Numbered from the stretch's first letter, positions 15,875 to 24,201 are shown. The stretch: DNA of 64,000 nt from Williamsia limnetica (GCF_003217475.1 NZ_QJSP01000016.1:1-64000), one strand, 5' to 3'. A program made the numbers and translations. Notes: generated by a model from the letters alone, not told the origin.

Positions 15875-18141
15875 ACCGCGGATCGCTCGCGAGGGCAGAT
15901 GACATGGACAGTCTGACCGCGCGGATCGCGGCAGCGCTGCGCCCGGAGTTCGACCAGGCGGTCATTGTCGCGCCGGTCGGGCATCCGGTGCTGGGTTTGC
16001 CGCCCTGTCGTGTGCTCGGATGCGCCGGCGGTGCGATCACCCGTGCTGGCCTGTGCAAGGGGCACCACACCCGCTGGCATCGCGCCGACCGGCCCGACGT
16101 CGGCCGCTGGGTCCAGACAGATCAGCCGCCGCTTCAGCCCCAGCGGATACTCGCTTCGTGTGCCGTTGAAGGCTGCCGCAGAGGCCAATGCGCCGCGACC
16201 TTGTGCAGTGGCCACTATCAGTTATGGAAGCGAAGTGACCGGCCCAAGCTGGGTCAATGGATCATCGGACAACAACCGCTTTCAGCCTTCCCGAGATCGG
16301 TCTGCGCGATCGGCGATTGCACCCTCGATGCCGAGACCAAGAAGCGACCGCTGTGCCGCAACCACGATCACCGATGGCGAACGAACGGCATGCCACCGAT
16401 CGAGCAGTTCGTCATCGACTGCGATGTGCGCGGCGCGGACATCTTCGATCTGCGCGGCCTGCCTGACCGCCTTGTCCGGGAAATTCAGTACGGACTCCAA
16501 TGCCGAGTCGACGAGAGCCGGCTCAAGACTCAACCGCGGCGACTGATGCCGATGATCCGCTGTCTTAGCCAGATCGGCGCACATTCGTTGCGTGAGCACA
16601 CGATCGAGGAGTGGGACGCGGTTCTGTTCACAGGCGCGAGTCTGGGACGGACCAATTCCGTGATCGCTTTCGTCCGTGACACGCTCGCGTCTCTAGACCG
16701 GCTGCAAGGCCTGGTCGGTTGGGACACCGAGTACCCGCGAGACATCTGGAAGCTCACCAACCTGGGTTTCCCTGCCACCAGGCTCGCGGTGCTGCGGTTC
16801 GATCGCATTCATCCCCACTGGATGCGGGACCTCGCCAAGCGCTGGTGCCGATGGCGACTGTCCACCGGCAGCAGTGCGGGTGTGGTCGCGTCGAATCTGT
16901 ATGCACTGACACGGTTCTGCCGATTCCTCGAGGAAACCGGCAGAGGTGTCCCCACGCCAGCTGCCCTGGACCGGCCGATGATCGAGGAGTACCTCGCGTG
17001 GGTGGCCGTCCGATGCCCGGACCCCAATACACGCCGCAAGGATCTCGGCGGTCTCGCGTCGTTTCTTCGCACGCTGCAACAACACCGGTGGGCGCCTGAC
17101 CTCTCGCCCGGAGCTGTACTTTTCAGAGAAGACTACCCACCGATTCCCGCGCCGAAAGCGCGTGCGCTGTCCGAGTTCGTCGCTTCACAGCTCGAACTCG
17201 AATCCAACCTCTGTCGGTTCGCCGAACCCCGTTTTCGGGTGCTGACCGAGATCTTGCAACGAACGGGACTGCGGGTCGGCGACGCCCGGCGACTGACAAT
17301 AGACTGCATCGACCGCGACCAGCACGGGGCCGCGTACCTGCGCTATCACAACCACAAAATGCGACGCGACGCACGCACACCGATCGACGACGCTCTCGCC
17401 GAAGCGATCACGGCTCAACAGCAAAGAGTGCGCAAGCAGTTCCCGACCGGGCCGATACTGTTCCCGATGATCGTCGCGAACCTAGACGGGACACGGCCGA
17501 TCGACCGGGCTGCCTACGCGCAGAACCTCGACGCGTGGGTATCGGCGTGCGAGATCCGCACCGAAGCTGGCGATAACGTGCATGTGCGTCCACACCAGTT
17601 TCGTCACACGTATGCCACCAGGCTGATCAACAGCGGAGTTCCCCAGCACGTCGTCAAAAAGCTACTCGACCACGACTCCGACACTATGACGGCGCATTAC
17701 GCGCGGCTCTCCATGGAAACAGTGCGTGAGGAATGGTCCAGAGCGACCAAGGTCGACATCCACGGTCAAGAAATCCGCGAACTCGACGGTGAACTCGCAG
17801 AAGCAGTCTGGTTGAAGAACAGTCTGTCTCGAGCGAAGATGGCGCTGCCGAACGGCTACTGCACCCTCCCGCTGCAGCAGACCTGCGAATACGCCAACGC
17901 GTGCCTGACTTGCCCGATGTTCCTCACCACACCAGAGTTCCTGCCACAGCACCGCACTCAACTCATCGAAACCCGGGTCCTGATCGAATCGGCCCGTGCG
18001 CGCGGCCAACAACGCGTGCAGCAAATGAACGAAACCGTCGAGAAGAACCTGCTCAACATCATCGGTACGCTCCAGACCGCACCGAGCACCTGCGCCGACG
18101 CGCAGCGAGGTCGCGACCACAAGGACAACGATGCGCGCTGA
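15871..18141 (+). CDS. tnpB: TnpB tyrosine recombinase of Tn554 type, 756 aa
   Basis: Second recombinase of the trio, GTG start in the overlap with tnpA. The first 180 residues contain three repeated Cys/His units of the type CxxxxCxGxxxxxxLCxGH or similar (PCRVLGCAGGAITRAGLC, ASCAVEGCRRGQCAATLC, and CAIGDCTLD...LCRNH), probably zinc-binding and DNA-recognising. Catalytic domain near 440-615: RTGLRVGDARRLTID, HQFRHTYATRLINS and LLDHDSDTMTAHYARLS. A C-terminal Cys cluster (CEYANACLTCPMF) follows. TnpA and TnpB are both needed in Tn554. Confidence 0.85.
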   Translation: MNRGSLARADDMDSLTARIAAALRPEFDQAVIVAPVGHPVLGLPPCRVLGCAGGAITRAGLCKGHHTRWHRADRPDVGRWVQTDQPPLQPQRILASCAVEGCRRGQCAATLCSGHYQLWKRSDRPKLGQWIIGQQPLSAFPRSVCAIGDCTLDAETKKRPLCRNHDHRWRTNGMPPIEQFVIDCDVRGADIFDLRGLPDRLVREIQYGLQCRVDESRLKTQPRRLMPMIRCLSQIGAHSLREHTIEEWDAVLFTGASLGRTNSVIAFVRDTLASLDRLQGLVGWDTEYPRDIWKLTNLGFPATRLAVLRFDRIHPHWMRDLAKRWCRWRLSTGSSAGVVASNLYALTRFCRFLEETGRGVPTPAALDRPMIEEYLAWVAVRCPDPNTRRKDLGGLASFLRTLQQHRWAPDLSPGAVLFREDYPPIPAPKARALSEFVASQLELESNLCRFAEPRFRVLTEILQRTGLRVGDARRLTIDCIDRDQHGAAYLRYHNHKMRRDARTPIDDALAEAITAQQQRVRKQFPTGPILFPMIVANLDGTRPIDRAAYAQNLDAWVSACEIRTEAGDNVHVRPHQFRHTYATRLINSGVPQHVVKKLLDHDSDTMTAHYARLSMETVREEWSRATKVDIHGQEIRELDGELAEAVWLKNSLSRAKMALPNGYCTLPLQQTCEYANACLTCPMFLTTPEFLPQHRTQLIETRVLIESARARGQQRVQQMNETVEKNLLNIIGTLQTAPSTCADAQRGRDHKDNDAR

Positions 18142-18526
18142 CAACTCCCCGGCCCTGGCCGACAGCGCGCGCAAACGCGCCCAAGAGACAGCACACCGCG
18201 CGGCGCAGATCCTTGCCGACGCCGAAGGGCGGCAGGAAACTGTCAGCGTTGTCGAGTTCGCGCGTCGCGCCCGCGTCTCCCGCTCCTGGGTGTACTCGCA
18301 ACCGGGCATCGTCGAACGGCTACAGCAGTTGAACGCGGCGACGTCCACGGAGAATGATGGCACCGTTCGCGCACCTGCGAGCATGCGAGCCAGTGACGAA
18401 TCCCTGCTCATGCGACTCGAACTGGCCCACCGAAGAATCTTGGCCCTCACTGCAGAGAACCACCAGCTTCGCGACCAACTCGCTCGAACGCTCGGCGAAC
18501 TTAGGGCCGCGCGAGCTCGAGTTTGA
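18131..18526 (+). CDS. tnpC: TnpC-like accessory protein (DUF6262 type), 131 aa
   Basis: Small third member of the operon, overlapping tnpB. Residues 35-70 form a helix-turn-helix (SVVEFARRARVSRSWVYSQP) and 90-128 a Leu-rich coiled coil. This is the arrangement of DUF6262 proteins found beside recombinase pairs, and the length is close to the 125 residues of TnpC in Tn554, which influences orientation and frequency of transposition. Confidence 0.75.
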   Translation: MRADNSPALADSARKRAQETAHRAAQILADAEGRQETVSVVEFARRARVSRSWVYSQPGIVERLQQLNAATSTENDGTVRAPASMRASDESLLMRLELAHRRILALTAENHQLRDQLARTLGELRAARARV

Positions 18527-18848
18527 ACTGCTCCGACACCGGTGCTCCGCGGGTCGTCAGTGACCAGCCGACGATCTGTTCCTTTCGGTCGCTCGCGTGC
18601 GGCCACCGACCCGTGGTTGTGGCTTACGTAGGCCCAGGTACTTCGGCTTGATCTGAACCCGTTCGCGACTCGCTGGTGGTACTGCGGCGGTTTGATCTGG
18701 CCCGCCTTATGGCGGCTCGTCAAAGCCCTTTACGAGCGAAACCGGCAGTGGTCGAGATCAGAGGAATCGAGCTGCTCATCATTGACACGGGAACCACCAT
18801 TTACTGACTCACCACAACGCGAGCAATGCTGGTCAACAGGATGCGACT
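18527..18848. other. non-coding stretch inside the transposon
   Basis: About 320 bases between tnpC and the end of the convergent cargo gene. No frame with a ribosome binding site was found and composition is less GC-rich. It may hold a terminator or decayed cargo; nothing could be identified. Confidence 0.4.
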
Positions 18849-19376
18849 CTATTGCCCTTCGCCGAAACGAAGCACATTGCCGAAGGGATCGGATACCTCA
18901 ACAGTGGGACCTCCAGGTCCATCAGTATCGATGCCCGGTTGAACCCGCCGGTGGCCCCGGCCAGAGATCTCGGAATGAAACTCCGCAGCACTAGAAACCG
19001 GGACCCACAGAGCCGTCCCCGGAATGCCGTCACCGTGGTGCTCAGACAAGTCGATCACCGTCTCGCCCCGCATAATCCGCATATAGATAGGAAGGTTCTT
19101 CTCGAACCGGTGCTCCCACTCCACGGCGAACCCTAAATAGTCGAGGTAGAACTCTCGTGCAAGTGCCTCATCCTGGATCCGCAGAATCGGTATGGCGCTC
19201 CCAGTCTTGAGTGCGCGGCTATTTAGCCGTGCTGACGCCGTATTCCAGTCTGAGAAGCCAAGTTGCCTCGACACGATCTCTAGAGCTCGGCTGTGTCCGA
19301 TAGGCAGCTTCGCTGCAGCTAACTCGTTCCGCAGCGTCTGAGCAGCAGCCTTCGCCTCATCGATCGAAAAACCCAT
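18849..19376 (-). CDS. glyoxalase/bleomycin-resistance-like cargo protein, 175 aa
   Basis: Residues 1-55 (FSIDEAKAAAQTLRNELAAA, then LEIVSRQLGFSDWNTASARL) form the helical extension found in glyoxalase-superfamily proteins. Residues 60-172 form one VOC domain (AIPILRIQDEALAREFYLDY through SDPFGNVLRFGEGQ), as in bleomycin-binding or antibiotic-modifying VOC proteins. It is convergent to the transposition genes and lower in GC, as expected for cargo. The substrate cannot be told; drug sequestration is an inference. Confidence 0.75.
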   Translation of the reverse strand: MGFSIDEAKAAAQTLRNELAAAKLPIGHSRALEIVSRQLGFSDWNTASARLNSRALKTGSAIPILRIQDEALAREFYLDYLGFAVEWEHRFEKNLPIYMRIMRGETVIDLSEHHGDGIPGTALWVPVSSAAEFHSEISGRGHRRVQPGIDTDGPGGPTVEVSDPFGNVLRFGEGQ

Positions 19377-19701
19377 GATTCACCTCCCGGTGCCCAACTA
19401 GCCGGCGCTCGCATTACCGACCGAAGCACCCAGGGATATAGGCGAACCAGGCCAGTCACATGTCAGTTGTTCACCATTCCGGACACCCCGGAGCGAGCGG
19501 CAGGTCAACTGATACCTCTACCCAGGCTAACAGGGCCACGAGCGACCCGCTCGCGAAACTGGAGCCGAATCAAGCCCCAGCGGGGTCGGGCATCAGTTGA
19601 CAGCCACAGCCAGACCCGAGCTATAGCTCGTCAACGACACTGTCTGCGACGCAGAACCGCATTTCACGCCCATGTTTCGGGAGATTCCTAAAGATAAGTT
19701 T

Positions 19702-20085
19702 CGTGAGGGAAATGGCCGCGCCAGCAAACTGTTCCTGGCACACCTGACCGAGCAGACGCAGTTCGACTTCGACTTCGAGACAGTGCATCCCGACGTATGG
19801 AACCAGCGATCGATGCTCACCCGCCCGGACCTCGGCCAGTACCTGCCCCACCACCGGGAGATGCTGCCGGTGTTTGATCACATCACCATCGACCGCCCGC
19901 ACGCCCCGACCGCCGGCACCGAAGAACACGACCGGGTCGAGCACCTGAGCCTGACTCCCGAACCGCTCACCTATGAGCAGCACCCCGAACCAGTCAGCTA
20001 CACCCAGCACCCCGAGCACGAGACCCGCTATCGCGGGTACGGCGGGCCGGAATCACCTGGGCACCACCGCGGCATGAGTCGCTGA
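19702..20085 (+). pseudogene. fic: fic toxin, 3' half
   Basis: Resumes the Fic catalytic motif as EGNGRASKLFLAHLTEQTQF and continues with the helical C-terminal part (DVWNQRSMLTRPDLGQYLPH) and a His/Pro-rich tail. The open frame extends upstream into transposon DNA to an ATG at 19672 (MFREIPKDKF), so a fusion fragment lacking the catalytic His could be made if transcribed. Followed by the second VbhA-like gene. Confidence 0.82.
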
Positions 20086-20118
20086 CACCGCCCACGGGCA
20101 CACGAGGAGATCAACGCC

Positions 20119-20331
20119 ATGGCCGACGAATCTCTGACCCCACGAGAGCAGCGCATCCTGGCCGGAGTGAATGCCGGTGAGGTGATGGAAACCGGCACTG
20201 AGCTGTCCGAGAAGGACATTGCCGCAGTCCTGCGGGTGGCCCGTGGACAGAGCACCGCCGAGGACGAGCGAGACCGCATGCTCGCCGAGATCCGGGCCGC
20301 ACGCGAGGAAAGAGAGAACGACGATGAGTGA
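20119..20331 (+). CDS. second VbhA-like protein with altered motif, 70 aa
   Basis: Aligns with the upstream antitoxin: VNAGEVMETGTELSEKDIAA against IASHVMEGWAPDRDDIAD, and VARGQSTAEDERDRML against FERGDIDRAEYVRRGL. The inhibitory (S/T)xxxE(G/N) motif is changed to GEVMET. It sits directly after fic and overlaps the nuclease gene by 8 bases. It could be a diverged antitoxin, a modulator, or a relic. ACGAGGAGA precedes the ATG. Confidence 0.55.
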   Translation: MADESLTPREQRILAGVNAGEVMETGTELSEKDIAAVLRVARGQSTAEDERDRMLAEIRAAREERENDDE

Positions 20332-20905
20332 TCGTCGACGCACCACCACCGCTGTCGCGGCGAGCCTGGCGGCCGTGGCCGCGCTGCTGACGAGCTGCAC
20401 GACCGACAGCAACGCCGCACCCACCGACACTGTGAGCAGTTCGATCACCATGGCGACCGGAGTTCCGGCTGAAGCGGGCCCGGAGGTCTCCGTCACCCGA
20501 GTCATCGACGGCGACACCATCGTTGTTCGCACCGCCACTGGTGAGGACCGCACGGTCCGTCTGATCGGCGTCGACACCCCCGAGACAGCCAAACCCGGCG
20601 CACCGGTCGATTGCTTCGGCCCACAAGCATCCGAGTACACCAGCGCCATGCTCACCGGACGGGTCGTGCGCCTGGAGGCCGATCCCGCGGCCGGAGACAC
20701 CGACCGCTATGGCCGGCACCTGGCGTACGTGTGGACCGTGCACGATCAGCGGCTGTTCAACCTCGCACTGATCGAAGCGGGCGCGGCCCGCGAATACACC
20801 TACCGCGACACCCGATACCGCTACCGCGACACGTTCCGCGCTGCCGAACGCAACGCCCAGTCGAAAGACTTCGGACTGTGGGGAAAGTGCCCGCCGCCCG
20901 AGTAG
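20324..20905 (+). CDS. secreted thermonuclease-like lipoprotein, 193 aa
   Basis: Staphylococcal-nuclease (SNase) family. Signal peptide ending in a lipobox (LLTSC, Cys near residue 25) suggests anchoring outside the membrane. The SNase domain, about residues 55-190, includes VTRVIDGDTIVVRT, VRLIGVDTPET and DRYGRHLAYVW, with the catalytic Arg/Glu/Asp context preserved. I start at ATG 20324 inside the ATGAGTGA overlap, since longer readings remove the signal peptide from the N-terminus. SNases are common on conjugative actinobacterial plasmids. Confidence 0.85.
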   Translation: MSDRRRTTTAVAASLAAVAALLTSCTTDSNAAPTDTVSSSITMATGVPAEAGPEVSVTRVIDGDTIVVRTATGEDRTVRLIGVDTPETAKPGAPVDCFGPQASEYTSAMLTGRVVRLEADPAAGDTDRYGRHLAYVWTVHDQRLFNLALIEAGAAREYTYRDTRYRYRDTFRAAERNAQSKDFGLWGKCPPPE

Positions 20906-20980
20906 ACCCCGCCAGTTGTCAGAGGGCCCAGGCACACTGAGCGCCAACCACCGACCGGTCCAGCAGAAAGAAGGATGACC

Positions 20981-21286
20981 ATGGCCGCGATCATTTTCGT
21001 CGCCGCCGCACTCGCGGTCGCCGCGATGCTCCTGTGGGGCATCGGGTCCGCCGTTGCCCGCGTGGTCGGCATTATCCTGCTCATCGACGGCCTCGGCGGT
21101 ATCGCCCTGCACTCCAGTGCACTCGCCGGCACCCACTACGTCACCGAAGCCGCGATCGGGCTCGGGCTGTGGCTCGCCGGACACTGGCTCTACGCCATCA
21201 AGCACCGCCTCTGGCGCTCACACCTGGCCCTGGTGATCTGGCGGCTACCCGGACTGTCACTGCTCGCGCCTATCCCCACCCGCTAG
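20981..21286 (+). CDS. small membrane protein, 101 aa
   Basis: Three hydrophobic segments (about 3-18, 24-42, 50-68) and a basic C-terminal tail. ATG at 20981 is 6 bases after GAAAGAAGG; the ATG at 20975 is too close to that site. No known family. Confidence 0.6.
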   Translation: MAAIIFVAAALAVAAMLLWGIGSAVARVVGIILLIDGLGGIALHSSALAGTHYVTEAAIGLGLWLAGHWLYAIKHRLWRSHLALVIWRLPGLSLLAPIPTR

Positions 21287-21291
21287 TGCCT

Positions 21292-21309
21292 CCGGGCGGT
21301 GTCGCCCGG
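21292..21309. terminator. bidirectional hairpin between convergent genes
   Basis: CCGGGCG / CGCCCGG with the 4-base loop GTGT, in the 27 bases separating a plus-strand and a minus-strand gene. Confidence 0.55.
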
Positions 21310-21313
21310 CCGA

Positions 21314-21592
21314 TTAGTCTGGGTACGGCCACAGGTTCATGATGTCGACCATCAGGCGGTGGACCGACTTCCCATACTCGGTCGGCTCCCAGTCTTCGTC
21401 GGTGCTCGTGGCTGTCTCGGTTTGCAGCGCTTGAGCCAGTCGGCCGATCTGGGCGGTCGTCGGGGATGTCCATCCGGCGACTTCTGATTCGAGTTCAGGA
21501 TCTCGGCGCCGCAAGACCGCCGTGAGGAGATCGCGCTGGGCGGCGTCCAGCTGCTCGAGCATTGCGGCTCCGTTCGGCAGTCCTCCGGTCAT
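21314..21592 (-). CDS. candidate immunity protein, 92 aa
   Basis: Acidic helical protein (DPELESEVAGW, TETATSTDEDWEPTEYGKSV) starting in a 4-base overlap with the end of the secreted Pro-rich protein upstream, so made in fixed ratio with it. Cytoplasmic, no signal peptide. Small acidic proteins directly downstream of secreted nuclease-like toxins are usually their immunity proteins; this role is inferred from position only. Confidence 0.45.
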   Translation of the reverse strand: MTGGLPNGAAMLEQLDAAQRDLLTAVLRRRDPELESEVAGWTSPTTAQIGRLAQALQTETATSTDEDWEPTEYGKSVHRLMVDIMNLWPYPD

Positions 21593-22587
21593 GCGGTCGC
21601 CGGCCCGTTGGGATCAGGTGGCATGCACAACAGGTAGCCACCCAATTGTCCACAGGTGCCCAACGGGACGGTAGGCACCTTGATCTCCGGTAGCGGAGGC
21701 AGAGTCGGCAGCGGCGGCATCGTCGGTGCCTGCGGAACGGTCACCACAGGCGGCGGAGACGTAGTCGATGGTGGTGGCGGTGGAGCGTTCCGCCACCCAC
21801 CCCGGTTCGTCGCGATCGCAGTAACGATCTCGCCAGCTGGATTGAGAACGATCGTGGCGTTCGGGCCAACGTATTTGAAGCTCCACCGGCCCAGCTCATC
21901 GCGTTCGATGCTCGGGTTGCCGCTGTTGAACGCGTCCTCGATTGCTTGGTCGTTGACGCCGCGGCCACCGTCGCGACCGGTGACTTGAGCATCTCCGTGC
22001 TTTGTCCGACCAGTGATCGATGTGGGGGGCTCGGGCACCCCAGGTCCGGGTTGGACTGTTGTGCGTGGAGCGGGCGTGGTGGTCTTGGGTGCTTGGGTTT
22101 TGGGTGCCGGGGTCTTCGGTGCTGTGGTCTTGGGTGTTGTGGTCGTCGCAGACGGTGACGGCGTCGATGGTGTCTGCGTTTGGTCCAGGGCCGTCGCCGG
22201 CGAGATCTTGTCCGGCTTGTCCCTGTTCTTGTTTCTCTTCTTGGTCGGGGGCGATGCTGGTTGCGCCTTGGTCTTCGGTTCGCTCTTGTTCGGCCCCCGG
22301 TCGGGTGTCGCGATCGGCTTGCGCTGCTTCGGCGGCGCCGGTTGAGCCGACTTGGGCTTCGGCGCGGGCGCCTGCTGCGGTGGTGCCGGCGGCGCCTGTT
22401 GCTTGGGCTTCGCCTGGATTGGTGCCGGTTTAGGCGGCGCGGGCTTCGGGTTGACCATCCCGGCCGGTGGGCTCGGCGCAGCGGCCACGTCGGCGACCGC
22501 AATCCCCGACAACATGGACACGCCCACGGCGATCGCGGCTAGCCGCAGACCGACCCGTCGGACAAGTGGATTGGACTCAGATCTCAT
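21589..22587 (-). CDS. secreted Pro-rich protein with RNase-toxin-like domain, 332 aa
   Basis: Signal peptide, residues 1-37. Residues 38-185 are a long Pro/Lys/Ala linker with repeats of the type PKTxAPK. Residues 195-266 form a compact domain (KHGDAQVTGRDGGRGVNDQA, WSFKYVGPNATIVLN, EIVTAIATNRGGWR) that follows the pattern of BECR-fold RNase toxins and DUF4258-like domains: one conserved His, a basic region, and two terminal beta strands. A Pro-rich tail with two Cys ends the protein. A wall-spanning linker plus toxin-like domain suggests contact-dependent or surface action; the enzymatic role is inference. Confidence 0.5.
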   Translation of the reverse strand: MRSESNPLVRRVGLRLAAIAVGVSMLSGIAVADVAAAPSPPAGMVNPKPAPPKPAPIQAKPKQQAPPAPPQQAPAPKPKSAQPAPPKQRKPIATPDRGPNKSEPKTKAQPASPPTKKRNKNRDKPDKISPATALDQTQTPSTPSPSATTTTPKTTAPKTPAPKTQAPKTTTPAPRTTVQPGPGVPEPPTSITGRTKHGDAQVTGRDGGRGVNDQAIEDAFNSGNPSIERDELGRWSFKYVGPNATIVLNPAGEIVTAIATNRGGWRNAPPPPPSTTSPPPVVTVPQAPTMPPLPTLPPLPEIKVPTVPLGTCGQLGGYLLCMPPDPNGPATA

Positions 22588-22714
22588 GGCATCCCCCGAT
22601 GTCGACTAAAACGTGATGTGCCCGGAACCTATCAACCCCGCCCAGGGCACGCGCGCCGCTGTCAATCCATCGACCGACAACGAACGCCCGCCGCACGAGA
22701 AGCGTTAGGCGCCG

Positions 22715-23242
22715 CTACTGGATCGGGATGTCCATGGCGAAGAGTGTTTGCTGCCCGGGCATTCCGGCGCCTAACGCTTCTGAGACCGCCGCGCTGTTCC
22801 AGCCGCCGTGGCTGGTGATGGCGGCGCGGATGGCGTGCGCGCGGGCCCGGCGGGCCGCGCGGTCGAGGCCGGTGGTGCCTCGGCCCCATCCGCTGCCACC
22901 TCCGCGCCCTTTGTATCCCATGTCGGTGAGGTTGTCGGACTGGGTGCCGGCCACGACATGCCCGCGCCCGACGCGCACGCACAGTGGGTTGTCGCATTCG
23001 TGCATGGCCACCAGCCCGGCCGCGATCTCGCCTTCGGCGGCGGCGACGGCGAACCGCTGCGCCCTGACCACTTTCGGGCCATCGGGTCGGCCGAGCCAGA
23101 ACCGGCCGTACCCGTCGTCGCCGATGGCGGCGGCAAACACCGCGCACGCTTTGTCGCCCGGTCCGGCGATGACCAGCCGCTCAAAGCGGGCGATCTCGCC
23201 GGCGTGGACCAACGGGTCGACGACGAGTCGGTGACTGGTCAT
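22715..23242 (-). CDS. HNH-type endonuclease, 175 aa
   Basis: Residues 80-115 match the zinc-binding core of HNH homing-type endonucleases: HECDNPLCVRVGRGHVVAGT followed by QSDNLTDMG. The N-terminal half provides a beta-rich substrate-binding part (FAAAIGDDGYGRFWLGRP). Such genes appear as free-standing nucleases on plasmids and phages; no intron or intein context is visible. It lies 6 bases after the next gene upstream on the minus strand, next to the relaxase region. Confidence 0.75.
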   Translation of the reverse strand: MTSHRLVVDPLVHAGEIARFERLVIAGPGDKACAVFAAAIGDDGYGRFWLGRPDGPKVVRAQRFAVAAAEGEIAAGLVAMHECDNPLCVRVGRGHVVAGTQSDNLTDMGYKGRGGGSGWGRGTTGLDRAARRARAHAIRAAITSHGGWNSAAVSEALGAGMPGQQTLFAMDIPIQ

Positions 23243-23248
23243 AGGTGA

Positions 23249-23743
23249 CTACGATGCCAGCGCGGCCGGCCCCTGGCCGTGATCGCCGCCCGGCGGTGTG
23301 TCGGGTTCACCCGCCTCGGCCGCAGACGGTTGCGGTGCTGCGGGTGGCTCGCTCGCCTCGGCTGCACCTTCCCCGGAGGAGTCGCTGCGGGCCGGGTTTG
23401 GCGCGGTGTCGGTGTGCAGCTTGATCAGTCGCCGCACCTCGCCGTCGGTGAGGTCGCTCAGTTCGGCGAGCGCTGCAATGGTTTCACCGCGATCGCGGAT
23501 CGCGGTCAAGGCTGCGCCCATCCGGGCGTGCGCGCCGGCGATCTTGTCGTCGCATTTGCTGCGGGCGGCCAGGATTGCTTTGTCGCGGACCGCTTCGGCG
23601 GCCGCTACAGTGTCGCCGGCCTGGATGACCGTTGCGAGATCGGTTTCGTTGTCTTTGTCGCGCTGGCGTTGCGCTTCGCGCTGCGCCGCTACTTTTTTGC
23701 GCGCCAACTCGCGCGCAGAGACTTTCTTGTCGGTGGTAGCCAT
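23249..23743 (-). CDS. putative relaxosome accessory protein, 164 aa
   Basis: A basic coiled N-terminus (ARELARKKVAAQREAQRQRD) is followed by a helical middle and a small segment LAELSDLTDGEVRRLIKLH that could be a DNA-binding helix pair; the C-terminal 50 residues are acidic, Pro/Ala-rich and probably disordered. It is divergent from traA across a 458-base gap that probably contains oriT, the usual place for an accessory nicking protein. Family not recognised. Confidence 0.5.
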   Translation of the reverse strand: MATTDKKVSARELARKKVAAQREAQRQRDKDNETDLATVIQAGDTVAAAEAVRDKAILAARSKCDDKIAGAHARMGAALTAIRDRGETIAALAELSDLTDGEVRRLIKLHTDTAPNPARSDSSGEGAAEASEPPAAPQPSAAEAGEPDTPPGGDHGQGPAALAS

Positions 23744-24201
23744 CAGTCGGGGCCCTCACAATCTGTTCCATGGGACAACCCGCACAGGGTGTGTCCGAAC
23801 GTCCGGCTCAGGCCCCTTTGGGTAGGGGTCAGTGCCGCGGGTTCTCTTCCATGCACTCGACGCCAGTGGAATGCAGCACCCACGCTACCGGAGTGTGGTG
23901 GCCGAGTGGGGGTTCTGGCAGACCTATCGCCGCCGGTGTCGCACACCGCCCGTTCTCGGCCCTGGGGGCCTCGTCCTGGTGCTGGTGTGCTCGTTCTCTG
24001 TCTTGGTCTGCCTGTCGTGATTTTTCAAGATTGCGGTTGCTGCGCTCCCTTCTGGTCGTGTCTTCTGCCGATGACCTGCCCTTTTGTTCCACAGCGTTGC
24101 TGTGTGGTGTTGAGATCTGACACACCTCTGGCAGATCATCTGAATATGGGGCGGCCTGGTTTCTTCCGACCCGGCTGCGCGCGGGTTATGGTGCTCCGGT
24201 G
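23744..24201. promoter_or_regulatory. oriT: probable oriT / divergent promoter region
   Basis: A 458-base intergenic region between traA and a divergent small gene. It holds several short inverted repeats: CGGTGT-CGC-ACACCG (23934-23948), CACAGC-GTT-GCTGTG (24090-24104) and the dyad CAGAT-C-ATCTG (24132-24142). MobF relaxases recognise a hairpin just before the nick, so either of the first two could mark nic. The dyad near traA may be an operator. No direct homology to a known oriT was recognised. Confidence 0.45.

Larger units (their letters stand above)
14685..19701 (+). mobile_element. Tn554-type transposon, about 5.0 kb
   Basis: Boundaries are deduced from the split fic gene: left host sequence ends TACCGT (14679-14684) and right host sequence resumes CGTGAGGGA (19702). 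CGT is shared by both junctions. Just inside, TTATCTGTA (left) and its inverted counterpart TTATCTTTA (right, minus strand, 19689-19697) form imperfect terminal repeats, and TTATCTTAA recurs at 14762. A short palindrome ACGTGT-ACG-ACACGT is at 14703-14717. Contents: tnpA, tnpB, tnpC and a glyoxalase-like cargo gene. The family moves by tyrosine recombination without long target duplications, which fits. 19377-19701 holds no gene. Confidence 0.8.

Noticed and set aside
14792-18526. The recombinase trio as an integrase of the conjugative element itself
   Set aside because: The precise split of fic around 14685-19701 shows it belongs to a separate transposon inserted into the plasmid.
17662-18723. 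A 353-codon minus-strand open frame over tnpB/tnpC
   Set aside because: It is the shadow of two well supported recombinase-operon genes; Ser/Arg-rich translation without motifs.
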